A stretch of DNA of 64,000 bases, taken from a virus. Location: IMG/VR virus record IMGVR_UViG_3300028581_000020, positions 1 through 64,000 of that record; one strand, given 5' to 3'. A program made the position numbers and the translations under genes. Position 1 is the first letter of the stretch. Every line of letters begins with the position of its first letter. A model generated the notes under the pieces. It saw only the letters and a list, made by a program, of their open reading frames with translations. It searched no databases and was not told the origin of the DNA. Shown in pieces: positions 15,383-23,502 of this stretch.

Positions 15383-16488
15383 AGCTTTCACATTCCGCCG
15401 TTAGTAAATTTCAGGACTGTCCTAAAGCATTTGATTATCATTATAATCAAGGCCTTCGATCAACAAAACAATCCGCCGCTCTTTCCTTTGGAACTGCCGT
15501 TGACAAAGCAATCGGACAACTTTTAGAACCAAAAAACTCTTCTAGCTATGTTGACGTTTTTATTAAAACGTGGGAAACACAAGAAGTCAATAAAGTAGAT
15601 ACGTACCTGCCAATCTGTACGGACATTGTTTATGCTAATACAGATTTTGATGACGAGCTTTTGACTGCCGAAGATTGGCGATCTTTAATGAAGATTGTCT
15701 CCGATGCAACAAATTCTCCCCCATTGGGATCTGCCGCTTTGATGCAAGCCATTGACAAAGTGCGCAAAGAAAAGGAACGCGTCGGATTTTCAAACCTGCC
15801 GAAAAACGATCAGAAGCTATTCAATGCCGCAAACTGGCAATGTTTGTACAGAAAAGGCATTATTATGCTCGAATCTTTCAAAAAGAAGATTCTTCCTAAT
15901 ATTAAGAAAGTTTACAATACACAAGAAGAGGTTAAACTCGAAAACGAAGACGGCGATACTGTCGTTGGATTTATTGACCTAATTTGCGAATACAAAGATC
16001 ACGAAGAACCTATTGTATTTGACATTAAAACTTCAGCTAGGCAATATGAGGAATCCGCCGTATTAACTAGCCCGCAACTATCGTTGTATCTTCATTCGGT
16101 CTCGGACAAATACAAAACCAGAAAAGCTGGCTATATTGTATTCTCTAAGCAAATCCTTAAGAACAAGGAAAAGACTTGTTCGAAGTGTGGTAATGACGGT
16201 TCTGGCGCTCGCCATACGACGTGTAATGCGATAATTGAGGACCAAAGGTGTCATGGTGAATGGGAAATTAAAATTCGTCCTGAGGCGTTTATTCAAGTTC
16301 TAGTAAATGAAATTCCTTCAAGACTAGAAGACATTGTTCTTGATAATTATGACCAAATTAATAAGGCTATTAAAGCTGGAAACTTCCCTAGAAATTTTTC
16401 TTCTTGTATTAAATATAATGGGGCTGTAAAATGCCCTTTTTATGACGTTTGCTATAAAAATGATTTTTCAGATGTTGTTAAGAAATGA
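15379..16488 (+). CDS. PD-(D/E)XK nuclease, RecB/Cas4-like
   Basis: 369 residues. N-terminal SHSAVSKFQDCPKAFDYHY is the typical opening of this family; GFIDLI (Asp about 200) and FDIKTS (Asp215, Lys217) form the catalytic core; SPQLSLYLH is the QxxxY-type motif. Paired cysteines follow (CSKCGN near 262, CPFYDVC near 355), which could hold a metal or Fe-S cluster. Likely a DNA exonuclease in recombination or host DNA breakdown. Confidence 0.8.
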   Translation: MKLSHSAVSKFQDCPKAFDYHYNQGLRSTKQSAALSFGTAVDKAIGQLLEPKNSSSYVDVFIKTWETQEVNKVDTYLPICTDIVYANTDFDDELLTAEDWRSLMKIVSDATNSPPLGSAALMQAIDKVRKEKERVGFSNLPKNDQKLFNAANWQCLYRKGIIMLESFKKKILPNIKKVYNTQEEVKLENEDGDTVVGFIDLICEYKDHEEPIVFDIKTSARQYEESAVLTSPQLSLYLHSVSDKYKTRKAGYIVFSKQILKNKEKTCSKCGNDGSGARHTTCNAIIEDQRCHGEWEIKIRPEAFIQVLVNEIPSRLEDIVLDNYDQINKAIKAGNFPRNFSSCIKYNGAVKCPFYDVCYKNDFSDVVKK

Positions 16489-16712
16489 CTCGTTATAAAG
16501 TTCCGGAACGCGGTCGTCAAATATTGGGAACCACAGAGTTTTGGACTTTAGAGCGTGAATATGAGCTGTGCGACTTTGGAACAACTATCCCTAAAAAATA
16601 TTATAAATTTGTAGACGATAAAAATATTTCATATACACTAAACGAAGAGCAATATCTTCGTTGCTTTAAATCTGAAGAAATCAACAAGGAAGTGAAGGAT
16701 TTACTAGCATGA
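16485..16712 (+). CDS. Module protein, 75 aa
   Basis: ATG fused with the nuclease stop. N-terminal part MTRYKVPERGRQILGTTEFW, then KKYYKFVDDKNISYTL strands. Ends SEEINKEVKDLLA; AAGGA nine bases before the next ATG. Confidence 0.7.
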   Translation: MTRYKVPERGRQILGTTEFWTLEREYELCDFGTTIPKKYYKFVDDKNISYTLNEEQYLRCFKSEEINKEVKDLLA

Positions 16713-17197
16713 GGATTGTTGAAAAATATTGTGTCGTTGATAAAAACGGAATGATTCAAGTAATGTCAAGCTATGGAAGCTCCTTTGGATCTTACGGATT
16801 GTCTGTTACAGATTATCGTTGGAAATATGTTCCTCAGGTTTTTAATACAGCGATGGAAGCTCAAATTGCTTCCCAATTAAAAGCATTCAATAATATCAAC
16901 TCTATGACGGCAAAAGTCAAGCTCTACGAAGTTGAATATACGAGAGTCAGAAAAGGCGTCATTGAACGTCAAACCGTCTGGCTTTCTAAGAAATCCGACG
17001 CGAAGCGAATCGACGAGCAATCAAAGAACGCCACAGAGAAGGCTCAGAAATACTGGAAACGTCGTTGTGAATATGCTAAAGCGTCCATTGAATATCATGA
17101 AAAGCTGACAACGAAAGTAAAAGAAAGTCTTGTTGTATTCGAAACTAAGGTTAAAGAATTTGATATTGACAAAGAAGTCAAAGATCTGTTAGCATAG
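16709..17197 (+). CDS. Large module protein, 162 aa
   Basis: One of the biggest carriers. A beta-type N-terminal third (MRIVEKYCVVDKNGMIQVM) is followed by a long Lys/Glu/Ala-rich helix (about 90-150) that looks coiled-coil, then KEFDIDKEVKDLLA and TAG. The last codons contain the TTGACA promoter for the kinase gene. Confidence 0.7.
   Translation: MRIVEKYCVVDKNGMIQVMSSYGSSFGSYGLSVTDYRWKYVPQVFNTAMEAQIASQLKAFNNINSMTAKVKLYEVEYTRVRKGVIERQTVWLSKKSDAKRIDEQSKNATEKAQKYWKRRCEYAKASIEYHEKLTTKVKESLVVFETKVKEFDIDKEVKDLLA
17166..17195 (+). promoter_or_regulatory. Promoter inside a module, leaderless geometry
   Basis: TTGACA 17166-17171 within Ile-Asp-Lys codons, 18-base spacer, TAGCAT 17190-17195. ATG of the kinase gene lies at 17203, eight bases after the -10, without a Shine-Dalgarno. 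Confidence 0.5.
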
Positions 17198-17202
17198 CTT
17201 TT

Positions 17203-17625
17203 ATGATTATCGTATTGTGCGGCATCCCCGGATCTGGCAAATCCACCATGTGTAAAACTAAATATTCTCAATACATCCGTATTTCTCAAGATCAATTGGG
17301 AACTCGGGAAGCTTGTATTAAGAAGGCCAACGAAGAGCTTCTTAAAAAGAACTCCGTAGTAATTGACCGCGCGAACGTTTCTAAACAACAGAGAAAATTC
17401 TGGATTGACTTGGCAAAGAAACGTGGAGTAGAATGTCATTGCGTCGTTCTTAAAACGCCAAAGGATGTTTGTATTGAGCGAGTTTTGGCTCGCAAAGATC
17501 ACGAAACTCTAGGACCTTCTGTCTCTAATGAGAAGAAAATCAAGGTTGTTGAGGATTTTAATAGGTCGTTCGAAACACCGGATTTAGACGAGGGATTTAA
17601 TGTCATTGAAATCACGTTTGGATAA
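17203..17625 (+). CDS. P-loop polynucleotide kinase-like protein
   Basis: 140 residues. GIPGSGKST near residue 7 is Walker A; SQDQLG and VIDRANVSKQQRKFWIDLAKK match the 5'-OH polynucleotide kinase part of Pnkp-type enzymes (D-R-x-N after the lid region). Together with the HAD phosphatase (5377) it would make a two-protein version of T4 Pnkp, feeding the RNA ligase at 10528. Other small-molecule kinases of the AAA_33 type cannot be excluded. Confidence 0.7.
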   Translation: MIIVLCGIPGSGKSTMCKTKYSQYIRISQDQLGTREACIKKANEELLKKNSVVIDRANVSKQQRKFWIDLAKKRGVECHCVVLKTPKDVCIERVLARKDHETLGPSVSNEKKIKVVEDFNRSFETPDLDEGFNVIEITFG

Positions 17626-17628
17626 TAA

Positions 17629-18279
17629 ATGAGCGCAAAAATTGAAGCTTTGTACGTCGATCATTTAGGCACCGATCTTACGCCCGTAAACGCCGCAAGA
17701 ATCTCATTCGCGAATACAAAACAACTGCTAGACGAATCCGATATTAAGCTTATCAAATATCTAGCAAAACACAAACATCTAAGCCCATTTGAACATTGTC
17801 AATTGACGGCAATTATCAAATGTCCTTTGTATATCCGCTCACAGATTCATCGCCATCGGACTTTTGCGTATAACGAGGTTTCTAGGCGCTATACAGAAAA
17901 GAACATGGAATTCTATGTCCCGGATCTTAATGACATTCGGAAGCAGTCTAAATCAAATAAACAGGCCTCAGAAGGATTAATTTCTGAGGACAAGCTTGCA
18001 ACTTCTGAGTTTCTATTTAAAAAAGCAAACGAGGATTGCCTTGCCATTTATAATACACTTCTGGAAAATGGTGTATGTCGTGAACAAGCTCGCGGTGTTC
18101 TTCCTCAAAATCTCATGACAGAATTTTATATGACGGGAAATCTTAGAAACTGGGCACATTTCCAAAAGCTACGCTTAGGAAAAGACGCACAAAAAGAAGT
18201 CCGGGATGTTGCGGAACAACTCGACGCTATCCTAAAAGACAAGTTCCCAATTAGCTATACAGAATTGATGTCACAATGA
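17629..18279 (+). CDS. thyX: Flavin-dependent thymidylate synthase
   Basis: 216 residues. The ThyX signature RHR-x7-S is present at residues 75-85 (RHRTFAYNEVS), followed by RRYTEK. Makes dTMP from dUMP using FAD and methylene-tetrahydrofolate. Fits with NrdA/NrdB, dUTPase and the deaminase at 32076 as a complete route to dTTP. Stop fused with the next ATG (CAATGA). Confidence 0.9.
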   Translation: MSAKIEALYVDHLGTDLTPVNAARISFANTKQLLDESDIKLIKYLAKHKHLSPFEHCQLTAIIKCPLYIRSQIHRHRTFAYNEVSRRYTEKNMEFYVPDLNDIRKQSKSNKQASEGLISEDKLATSEFLFKKANEDCLAIYNTLLENGVCREQARGVLPQNLMTEFYMTGNLRNWAHFQKLRLGKDAQKEVRDVAEQLDAILKDKFPISYTELMSQ

Positions 18280-18515
18280 ATACTCGATCAGAATACATGG
18301 GAAGATACCTGAGACATAAGGATTGGGATAATACATCTAGTTATCATAATGTGCATTGGATTGTATATGACGTTGATCATAGTTTTTTGAAGGTAAGACT
18401 TAGTATTAGCGAGGACTATACAAGCATAATTCCTTATCGGTCTTTAAAAGAAAACAGATGGTATTTTTATAAAGGCGAAGAAATCAGGCAAGAAATAAAG
18501 GATTTACTTAAATGA
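18276..18515 (+). CDS. Module protein, HKDW subfamily, 79 aa
   Basis: Paralogue of 19553: both show G-x-x-L-(R/K)-H-K-D-W near the start, a D-x-x-W-I-V strand, V-x-L-S, and W-(F/Y)-x-x-x-x-E-I before the module. Ends EEIRQEIKDLLK; AAGGA precedes the lipoprotein gene start. Confidence 0.75.
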   Translation: MNTRSEYMGRYLRHKDWDNTSSYHNVHWIVYDVDHSFLKVRLSISEDYTSIIPYRSLKENRWYFYKGEEIRQEIKDLLK

Positions 18516-18802
18516 GAATTTTATTAACTGTACTAGTTATTTCATTAATTAGCATTCTATTTCTTTCTTGTTCAACTTCAAAAGAATCTTTATTTTCTTA
18601 TAATCAAACTCAACTACTGGATCTTCAAGAAAGTAGTTTTGTAACTGGCTGTATTGGTGGTTTTATTAATCTATATCAATTGGGAATGTATAAACCTACA
18701 AGCCCAGACGGTCACGCAAATTATGAAAAAATCAAGCTGGGATGTCAACAACAAGGAATTCTTTATCGCCTAGAACTCAGACAATTACACGGTGGTCTAT
18801 GA
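18512..18802 (+). CDS. Predicted lipoprotein, 96 aa
   Basis: Signal peptide with lipobox (ISILFLSC, Cys about residue 21), so likely anchored to inner or outer membrane facing the periplasm. The mature part has GCIGGFINLYQLG and no known domain. A role in superinfection exclusion is common for phage lipoproteins but is only a guess here. Stop fused with the next ATG. Confidence 0.65.
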   Translation: MRILLTVLVISLISILFLSCSTSKESLFSYNQTQLLDLQESSFVTGCIGGFINLYQLGMYKPTSPDGHANYEKIKLGCQQQGILYRLELRQLHGGL

Positions 18803-19512
18803 GCCTTATTGACGAATTTGTAAATGGTTACATTGCCCCTAATGGTGGAGGGAAAGCTGAGCTTTGGGATGAAACTGATGGCTTGTATCCTGGCGCTTCG
18901 CGTCGTGCTATTAACGAAAACTCTATCCTATTCCTTGTCCAACCAGCACTAGAACTTGATCCTGAAGGGAAGGACCCACGTATTGCTAACGCCTATTGCC
19001 GCTTTACAGACGCGGCCACAATTGACACTGGGCTTTATGGACGCTGGCCCGGACATATGCCTGGGAAATACGACTACATTGGACAATCACACGATAACGT
19101 TGTATGCCATTCTATTGGCTCTTGGTTATACAACACAAAACATGCCGCACAAATTTGTGATTATGGAGAAGAGCATTGGTTCTCTTATAATGTAAAAAAG
19201 CTAGGGAAATTCGACATTAAGCAGTGGTTACAGCCGGGAGACTGGGCAATTGTCCGCCTTGCAGCAAAAAGAAATCCTGGACTTATCCCCAGTATTTGGC
19301 TGGCCGTAGGTCTTTCTATCACAAAGAATTGGAATCTGGCTGATGTTCGTGTTCAATTTCTAAATAAGGTAAAAATCCCTTGGTACTATCGCTGGATTAT
19401 TATGTTTGGCGTTCGTCGTTATGAATCTAGAAGCATCCCCAGAGCTATGTGGGTTAAGAGTTTTTATAGAGATGACGGAAACCCCTTCAAAAAGAAACTC
19501 CTCACCGATTAA
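18799..19512 (+). CDS. Conserved-looking protein of unknown function, 237 aa
   Basis: Start at the ATG fused to the lipoprotein stop; an earlier in-frame ATG at 18742 would run inside that gene. Trp- and Tyr-rich soluble protein with PGHMPGKYDYIGQSHDN, DYGEEHWFSYN and WYYRWIIMFGVRRYESR. It could bind membrane or sugar, but I recognise no family. Confidence 0.65.
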   Translation: MSLIDEFVNGYIAPNGGGKAELWDETDGLYPGASRRAINENSILFLVQPALELDPEGKDPRIANAYCRFTDAATIDTGLYGRWPGHMPGKYDYIGQSHDNVVCHSIGSWLYNTKHAAQICDYGEEHWFSYNVKKLGKFDIKQWLQPGDWAIVRLAAKRNPGLIPSIWLAVGLSITKNWNLADVRVQFLNKVKIPWYYRWIIMFGVRRYESRSIPRAMWVKSFYRDDGNPFKKKLLTD

Positions 19513-19517
19513 ATAAC

Positions 19518-19546
19518 TTGACACACAAACAAGCCTTTGGTATTGT
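19518..19546 (+). promoter_or_regulatory. Strong leaderless promoter
   Basis: Perfect TTGACA 19518-19523, 17-base spacer, TATTGT 19541-19546. The ATG at 19553 begins seven bases after the -10 at the expected +1 and there is no binding site upstream. The promoter is intergenic here, not within a module. Confidence 0.65.
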
Positions 19547-19552
19547 GTTTGT

Positions 19553-19795
19553 ATGACGTTTCAAGATCTATACGTAGGTGCCGAACTTAAACATAAAGAT
19601 TGGGTCGGTCCAGCCAAAATATATAATGATGATAGTTGGATTGTTATTAGTTTTCAAACAAATAGAGCCAACGTTCAATTATCGTCAAATCCAAAAATTA
19701 TTTCATATTTCAATAACCAAGATTTCACATACGATGGCTGGTTCATAGTCAAAGCTTATGAAATTAATGAAGAAATTAAAGACCTTCTAAAATAA
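19553..19795 (+). CDS. Module protein, HKDW subfamily, 80 aa
   Basis: Sister of the protein at 18276 (shared ELKHKDW, DDSWIV). Ends KAYEINEEIKDLLK with a TAA stop and no fused start. It seems to be the first gene of a leaderless transcript. Confidence 0.75.
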   Translation: MTFQDLYVGAELKHKDWVGPAKIYNDDSWIVISFQTNRANVQLSSNPKIISYFNNQDFTYDGWFIVKAYEINEEIKDLLK

Positions 19796-19805
19796 AGGAG
19801 ATAAT

Positions 19806-20027
19806 ATGTCAAAAAATAAATCAGAACCCATAAAGCTTGTAGAAATGCCTCATATTGCAATTTCTGTAGTCAAAAACGAGGAGGGTAAATGGGTACTTGT
19901 CGAAGTTGCATTTGATCTCGTTACCGGAAAGGCCGAGGTGCGACATGTCACTAATACCGGGGAAAGTGGGAGAGACTTTGGTATTGATGCCTTTAAGAAA
20001 GCCGCATCGGAGCATAATTTTGTATGA
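19806..20027 (+). CDS. Hypothetical protein, 73 aa
   Basis: AAAGGAG six bases before ATG. Beta-strand-rich (HIAISVVKNEEGKWVLVEVAF) with a short C-terminal helix. No module. Unknown function. Confidence 0.6.
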   Translation: MSKNKSEPIKLVEMPHIAISVVKNEEGKWVLVEVAFDLVTGKAEVRHVTNTGESGRDFGIDAFKKAASEHNFV

Positions 20028-20206
20028 ATGTGATTTTAGGAATTGTTACGTTCCTTCTTCTAGAAGTTGCATTGTATTTGACAATTGGGAGTTTATTGCT
20101 TAGTATTTCCCCAATGCACGCGTATGTAATTGGCGGACTTTTAATCCTACGCCTTGTTACTGGATTTTTTGTTAAAAAAGATTTAAAATTGGAGCAAAAG
20201 AAATGA
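20024..20206 (+). CDS. Two-helix membrane protein, 60 aa
   Basis: Two hydrophobic spans (ILGIVTFLLLEVALYLTIG and HAYVIGGLLILRLVTGFFV) with a basic C-terminus (KKDLKLEQKK). Coupled by ATGA on both sides to its neighbours. Function unknown; it may assist the exported proteins that follow. Confidence 0.6.
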   Translation: MNVILGIVTFLLLEVALYLTIGSLLLSISPMHAYVIGGLLILRLVTGFFVKKDLKLEQKK

Positions 20207-20949
20207 AAAAGTATTTGATGCTTCTAGCCCTAACGGCCTGCGGTCCTTTTGTTGTTCCTCTTTTTAAAGGCGACAAGGGATCTGCCGGTAAAGACGGCGC
20301 TTCCGGTGTTCAGGGTGAAAAGGGTGATCGGGGCGAAGTCGGTCCTCGTGGCATGGACGGATATTCTATTGTATCCCGTAGCGAAGCTGCTAGCCTTGTA
20401 GATTGTCCTGCAGGCGGGAATACTGTAGTCCTCGCCCAAGATCGTGATTATGATGGCGTTTTTACCGATGCGGATCTTCAGTATTCTGTATCGAGTTTTG
20501 TTGCTTGTAATGGCCTTATTGGTGCTCAGGGTCCTCAAGGCCTGGCAGGGAATCCTGGTCAAGATGGAGTAAACGGACAGGACGGCGCTCAAGGGCCTCA
20601 GGGTATTCCCGGCACGTCTTCGGTACTTGTCGGGGTCGGAAACATGGCCGTATGTAGTCACTCATGGATGCTTTTCTCGGATGGCCGACTGATTCTAAAC
20701 GAAAGCTCGGCATCAGCGTCTTCTGGTAATAACCTGGGAACTTGGTATATCCCATATGACACGGCGTTTAATCTAGCTATTGGTGGAAATACAACGTGTA
20801 GCAATATGCGATATCGTCTCAATACAAACCTTGAACGAATCCTTCGTTACGATAACGGGTGTTTCTTGCTTGAAAGTTTGAATGGTGATAATAACTGGGC
20901 AAACGAGACGGCTCTTCCCCTAACCGATTCTCGGTGTAACACACTATGA
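20203..20949 (+). CDS. Collagen-like lipoprotein, 248 aa
   Basis: Signal peptide with lipobox LTAC (Cys13). Two blocks of Gly-x-y triplets (residues about 23-50, GDKGSAGKDGASGVQGEKGD; and about 107-140, GAQGPQGLAGNPGQDG) flank a globular segment, and a C-terminal globular domain with several cysteines follows. Triplet blocks should form a triple helix. An exported, membrane-tethered trimeric fibre is expected; a virion fibre would not need a lipobox. It may coat the infected cell. Coupled to the fibre-like gene downstream. Confidence 0.7.
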   Translation: MKKYLMLLALTACGPFVVPLFKGDKGSAGKDGASGVQGEKGDRGEVGPRGMDGYSIVSRSEAASLVDCPAGGNTVVLAQDRDYDGVFTDADLQYSVSSFVACNGLIGAQGPQGLAGNPGQDGVNGQDGAQGPQGIPGTSSVLVGVGNMAVCSHSWMLFSDGRLILNESSASASSGNNLGTWYIPYDTAFNLAIGGNTTCSNMRYRLNTNLERILRYDNGCFLLESLNGDNNWANETALPLTDSRCNTL

Positions 20950-22055
20950 AAAAATTACCTGTAAGCCTATTGTTTATTAGTTGTTTATCAAATGCACAAA
21001 CACTCCTAGACGGTGGAAATTCTACAGGATATCCACTAATTATGGGAACAAATGATAATAATCCGGTAAATATTATAACCAACAGTATAAATCGAATCTC
21101 TATATTATCAGGAGGACAAGTTGGAATTGGTAATAACTCCCCCACAGATAATGGGCTATCTTTATATAAAACAATCGACGGAAATTCTACTTGGAGTAAT
21201 TTAGACGCAGTTCTTGTTGTCAACTCTTCAGGAACCGGCTCGTATCATCAAGGACAATATGTTGGCGTTCGAGCAAATCATCCTTCAGGAACTTTAGACT
21301 TATTGCGAAACTATAATACGTGTGAAATGACTGGCGACGGCGTTCTCACTGAGTGCTATGGGAATCGAGCGATTACTAGACTGTTCGATTATAATGCAGG
21401 CGGCAATGATACGACAGAAGGCACGATTGTCAATGGATTTGGCCTAGAAGCCTATGTCGGGACTAATACTATCAGCACTGGTAAAATTCGCAATGCAACA
21501 GGAATTTATATTTCCCGCGCTCACGCGACCGGCGATGATCCCGGAAGCGATCATAAAGCTGTCGGTCTTAGAATTGATAATATTGTCGCCTCCGGAGGAG
21601 ATAATAATCAAGCGCTATCTATTTGGTCAAATACAACGGCGCTGTCGGTTTTCAATGGACCAATTCAAACCCCTAATCTTCTTCCGGTATCTGCGTTTAG
21701 TGGAAGCGTTGGAACCTTCGATACACCATACGACAGCATTTACGCTGGAGGGTTTAAAGCAAAAGTAAACGGATACGAGTTCGCCATTTATCCCGGAAAT
21801 ATGAATCAGAATATGCGTTGGTTCATGCCAACAAGTCACGGGACGGCAGGACAGGCCTGGGTAGAAGACGGAACCGGAGTAATCGAGCCTGGATCAGTTA
21901 GCGACGTACAAATTAAAACCCCGAGCACGCAGCCAACCTGTACTAGCCAATTGAGAGGAAAAGTGTGGAATGTTGAAGGCGGTTCTGGAGTTGCGGATCA
22001 ACCTCAAATGTGTATTAAAAATTCCTCAGATATTTACGTTTGGTACAACTTATAA
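20946..22055 (+). CDS. Exported fibre-like protein, 369 aa
   Basis: Signal peptide MKKLPVSLLFISCLSNAQ with a probable cut after Ala17. The mature protein has Gly/Asn/Ser-rich beta-repeat character (GGQVGIGNNSPTDNGL, GIYISRAHATGDDPG) as in phage and bacterial surface fibres, and a C-terminal CTSQLRGKVWNVEGG segment like the end pieces of tail-fibre and exported proteins. Its start is fused with the stop of the collagen-like lipoprotein, so both are probably exported together. Confidence 0.65.
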   Translation: MKKLPVSLLFISCLSNAQTLLDGGNSTGYPLIMGTNDNNPVNIITNSINRISILSGGQVGIGNNSPTDNGLSLYKTIDGNSTWSNLDAVLVVNSSGTGSYHQGQYVGVRANHPSGTLDLLRNYNTCEMTGDGVLTECYGNRAITRLFDYNAGGNDTTEGTIVNGFGLEAYVGTNTISTGKIRNATGIYISRAHATGDDPGSDHKAVGLRIDNIVASGGDNNQALSIWSNTTALSVFNGPIQTPNLLPVSAFSGSVGTFDTPYDSIYAGGFKAKVNGYEFAIYPGNMNQNMRWFMPTSHGTAGQAWVEDGTGVIEPGSVSDVQIKTPSTQPTCTSQLRGKVWNVEGGSGVADQPQMCIKNSSDIYVWYNL

Positions 22056-22061
22056 ATTGTA

Positions 22062-22090
22062 TTGACAGTAGAAAAAAACTCGTGTACTGT
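22062..22090 (+). promoter_or_regulatory. Strong promoter for the recombination/replication genes
   Basis: TTGACA 22062-22067, 17-base spacer, TACTGT 22085-22090. A 39-base leader with an AAGGA site leads to the ERF gene ATG at 22129. Confidence 0.7.
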
Positions 22091-22128
22091 AATAAAACAC
22101 CAACAATTAAAAAGGAAATTATAATAAA

Positions 22129-22668
22129 ATGAACAGCTCACCAAGCGTTACGAAAATTGCCGCTGCCCTTCTCAAAGCTCAGAAAGAAATGGGCGACGCA
22201 TCAAAAGGTTCGAAAAATCCCTTCTTCAAATCAAGCTATGCAGATCTAAACTCCGTACGAGAAGCTGTTACCCCGGCGCTCAATGCGAACGGAATCACGG
22301 TTCTCCAACCCATGGTGGCTCGTGAAGGAAAGCAATTTGTACAGACTCTCCTTCTCCACGAAAGTGGCGAATGGTTCTCTTCGGAAACGGAAGTTGTTTG
22401 CGCAAAACAAAATGATCCTCAAGCGGCAGGAAGCGGCATTTCATATGCTCGACGTTACGGTCTTCAGTCCTTCCTATCAGTAGGTGCCGTTGACGATGAC
22501 GGAGAAAGCGCTATGGCTCGCCCCCAAAAGACCTGGGCTAAGCCTGCCGAGAAAGAAGAACCTAAGTGGCCTGAAACTGTTCCCGCAGCAAAAGAAGAAG
22601 CTCCCAAGCCTTCAAGCTCGTTCCGTAAACCCCCGGCTAAGAAAGAATCAGAAAGTGAGTGGTCATGA
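22129..22668 (+). CDS. ERF-family single-strand annealing protein
   Basis: 179 residues. N-terminal AKIAAALLKAQKEM-like helix, NPFFKSSYADLNSVREAV, and GSGISYARRYGLQSFLSV are the ERF family landmarks; the C-terminal 50 residues form a Lys/Pro/Glu-rich tail typical for partner binding. Anneals complementary single-stranded DNA in phage recombination. The first gene behind the 22062 promoter. TCATGA fuses it with the next gene. Confidence 0.85.
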   Translation: MNSSPSVTKIAAALLKAQKEMGDASKGSKNPFFKSSYADLNSVREAVTPALNANGITVLQPMVAREGKQFVQTLLLHESGEWFSSETEVVCAKQNDPQAAGSGISYARRYGLQSFLSVGAVDDDGESAMARPQKTWAKPAEKEEPKWPETVPAAKEEAPKPSSSFRKPPAKKESESEWS

Positions 22669-23063
22669 GCGAACAAGAAGTCCTCGATCCTAAAGAAGTA
22701 GAACAACAACTTCTTAATGAACAAAGCCAGCCCCAAGTATCGGATGATCCCGAAGAGATGGCGGCAACACTATTCACTCTGTATCGTCCTCGTTACGATG
22801 CTCTGGTTAACAACTTGTCGTCAAATGCTATGCGCCGTCTTCTAAAGAAAATGGTGGTCTTTCCGCTAAACGAAAAGGAAATGAAGTCTACCTCCAAAGA
22901 AGAGAATGAGGCCTTCGCAATTTCTCAACGACTTCTTGAGGCTAAATATGTAATGATTATGTCCACATATCAAAAGGCCGCAGAAGAAGCGTACAAAAAA
23001 CAACAAGAAACCGAACAAGTTAAAACACAAGAAGAAACCCAAAAGGAGAATGAAAATGGCTAA
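22665..23063 (+). CDS. Acidic helical protein, 132 aa, ERF neighbour
   Basis: Start at the ATG fused with the ERF stop. Very Glu/Gln-rich, ending KQQETEQVKTQEETQKENENG; central FTLYRPRYDALVNNL and MRRLLKKMVVFPLNE. A role in recombination or as an ssDNA accessory factor is suggested only by its place. Confidence 0.6.
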   Translation: MSEQEVLDPKEVEQQLLNEQSQPQVSDDPEEMAATLFTLYRPRYDALVNNLSSNAMRRLLKKMVVFPLNEKEMKSTSKEENEAFAISQRLLEAKYVMIMSTYQKAAEEAYKKQQETEQVKTQEETQKENENG

Positions 23064-23325
23064 GTGGAAACGTCGCACTATTGGTAGTGTTGTTAAGTCT
23101 AAGGAAGCTGGAGAACCTGATTATATTAAGATTGGTGATGATGTCGTTCTCAAAAAAGGCGACACTCTTCGTCTAGAATCAAAAGCCGCACAACTTCGTA
23201 ATCTAGAAGAAGGCGTTCAAGCTGGAAGGCTGGGCGAAGAAACTGCCTCAAAGATTCGAGAACGCCTAGATCGGTTTCCTGAATGGGTACGTTTTGAAAT
23301 TGTTCAGCTAACTAAACAGCAATAG
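23056..23325 (+). CDS. Small basic protein, 89 aa
   Basis: Start at 23056 with AAGGAG seven bases before; an upstream ATG at 23050 would be only two bases from that site. Contains KRRTIGSVV, a beta segment (IKIGDDVVLKKGDTLRLES) and a helix (EETASKIRERLDRFPEWV). Last gene before a terminator. Unknown, perhaps a DNA-binding partner. Confidence 0.6.
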   Translation: MAKWKRRTIGSVVKSKEAGEPDYIKIGDDVVLKKGDTLRLESKAAQLRNLEEGVQAGRLGEETASKIRERLDRFPEWVRFEIVQLTKQQ

Positions 23326-23333
23326 TTCTATTC

Positions 23334-23374
23334 GGCCCTTTGACAGACTTTATGATCTGTTTTAGGGCCTTTTT
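23334..23374 (+). terminator. Rho-independent terminator
   Basis: Outer stem GGCCCT (23334-23339) with AGGGCC (23364-23369), inner stem ACAGA (23343-23347) with TCTGT (23356-23360), followed by TTTTT. It closes the ERF operon. Confidence 0.8.
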
Positions 23375-23379
23375 GTATC

Positions 23380-23502
23380 ATGAATAAGCTGCTAGTATTT
23401 TTGTGGGTATTATGGGTCTTCCCTTGGTTATTACTTATATTATTATATTGCACTATTGAGGCTTTCTTTTTTCCAGAGTTTAAATCTTATAAGAGGTATT
23501 AA
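23380..23502 (+). CDS. 40-aa membrane micro-protein
   Basis: One strong hydrophobic span (LLVFLWVLWVFPWLLLILLY) and a short basic tail (PEFKSYKRY). Lies between the terminator and the primase-helicase gene and ends one base before its ATG. No Shine-Dalgarno is seen, so translation is uncertain. Confidence 0.4.
   Translation: MNKLLVFLWVLWVFPWLLLILLYCTIEAFFFPEFKSYKRY

Noticed and set aside
18742-18798. Earlier start of the 18799 gene
   Set aside because: The extra residues would be read inside the lipoprotein gene and lack a binding site, whereas 18799 is fused with its stop.
23341-23360. TTGACA at 23340 as a -35 element
   Set aside because: It lies in the stem of the terminator and has no -10 at proper distance.
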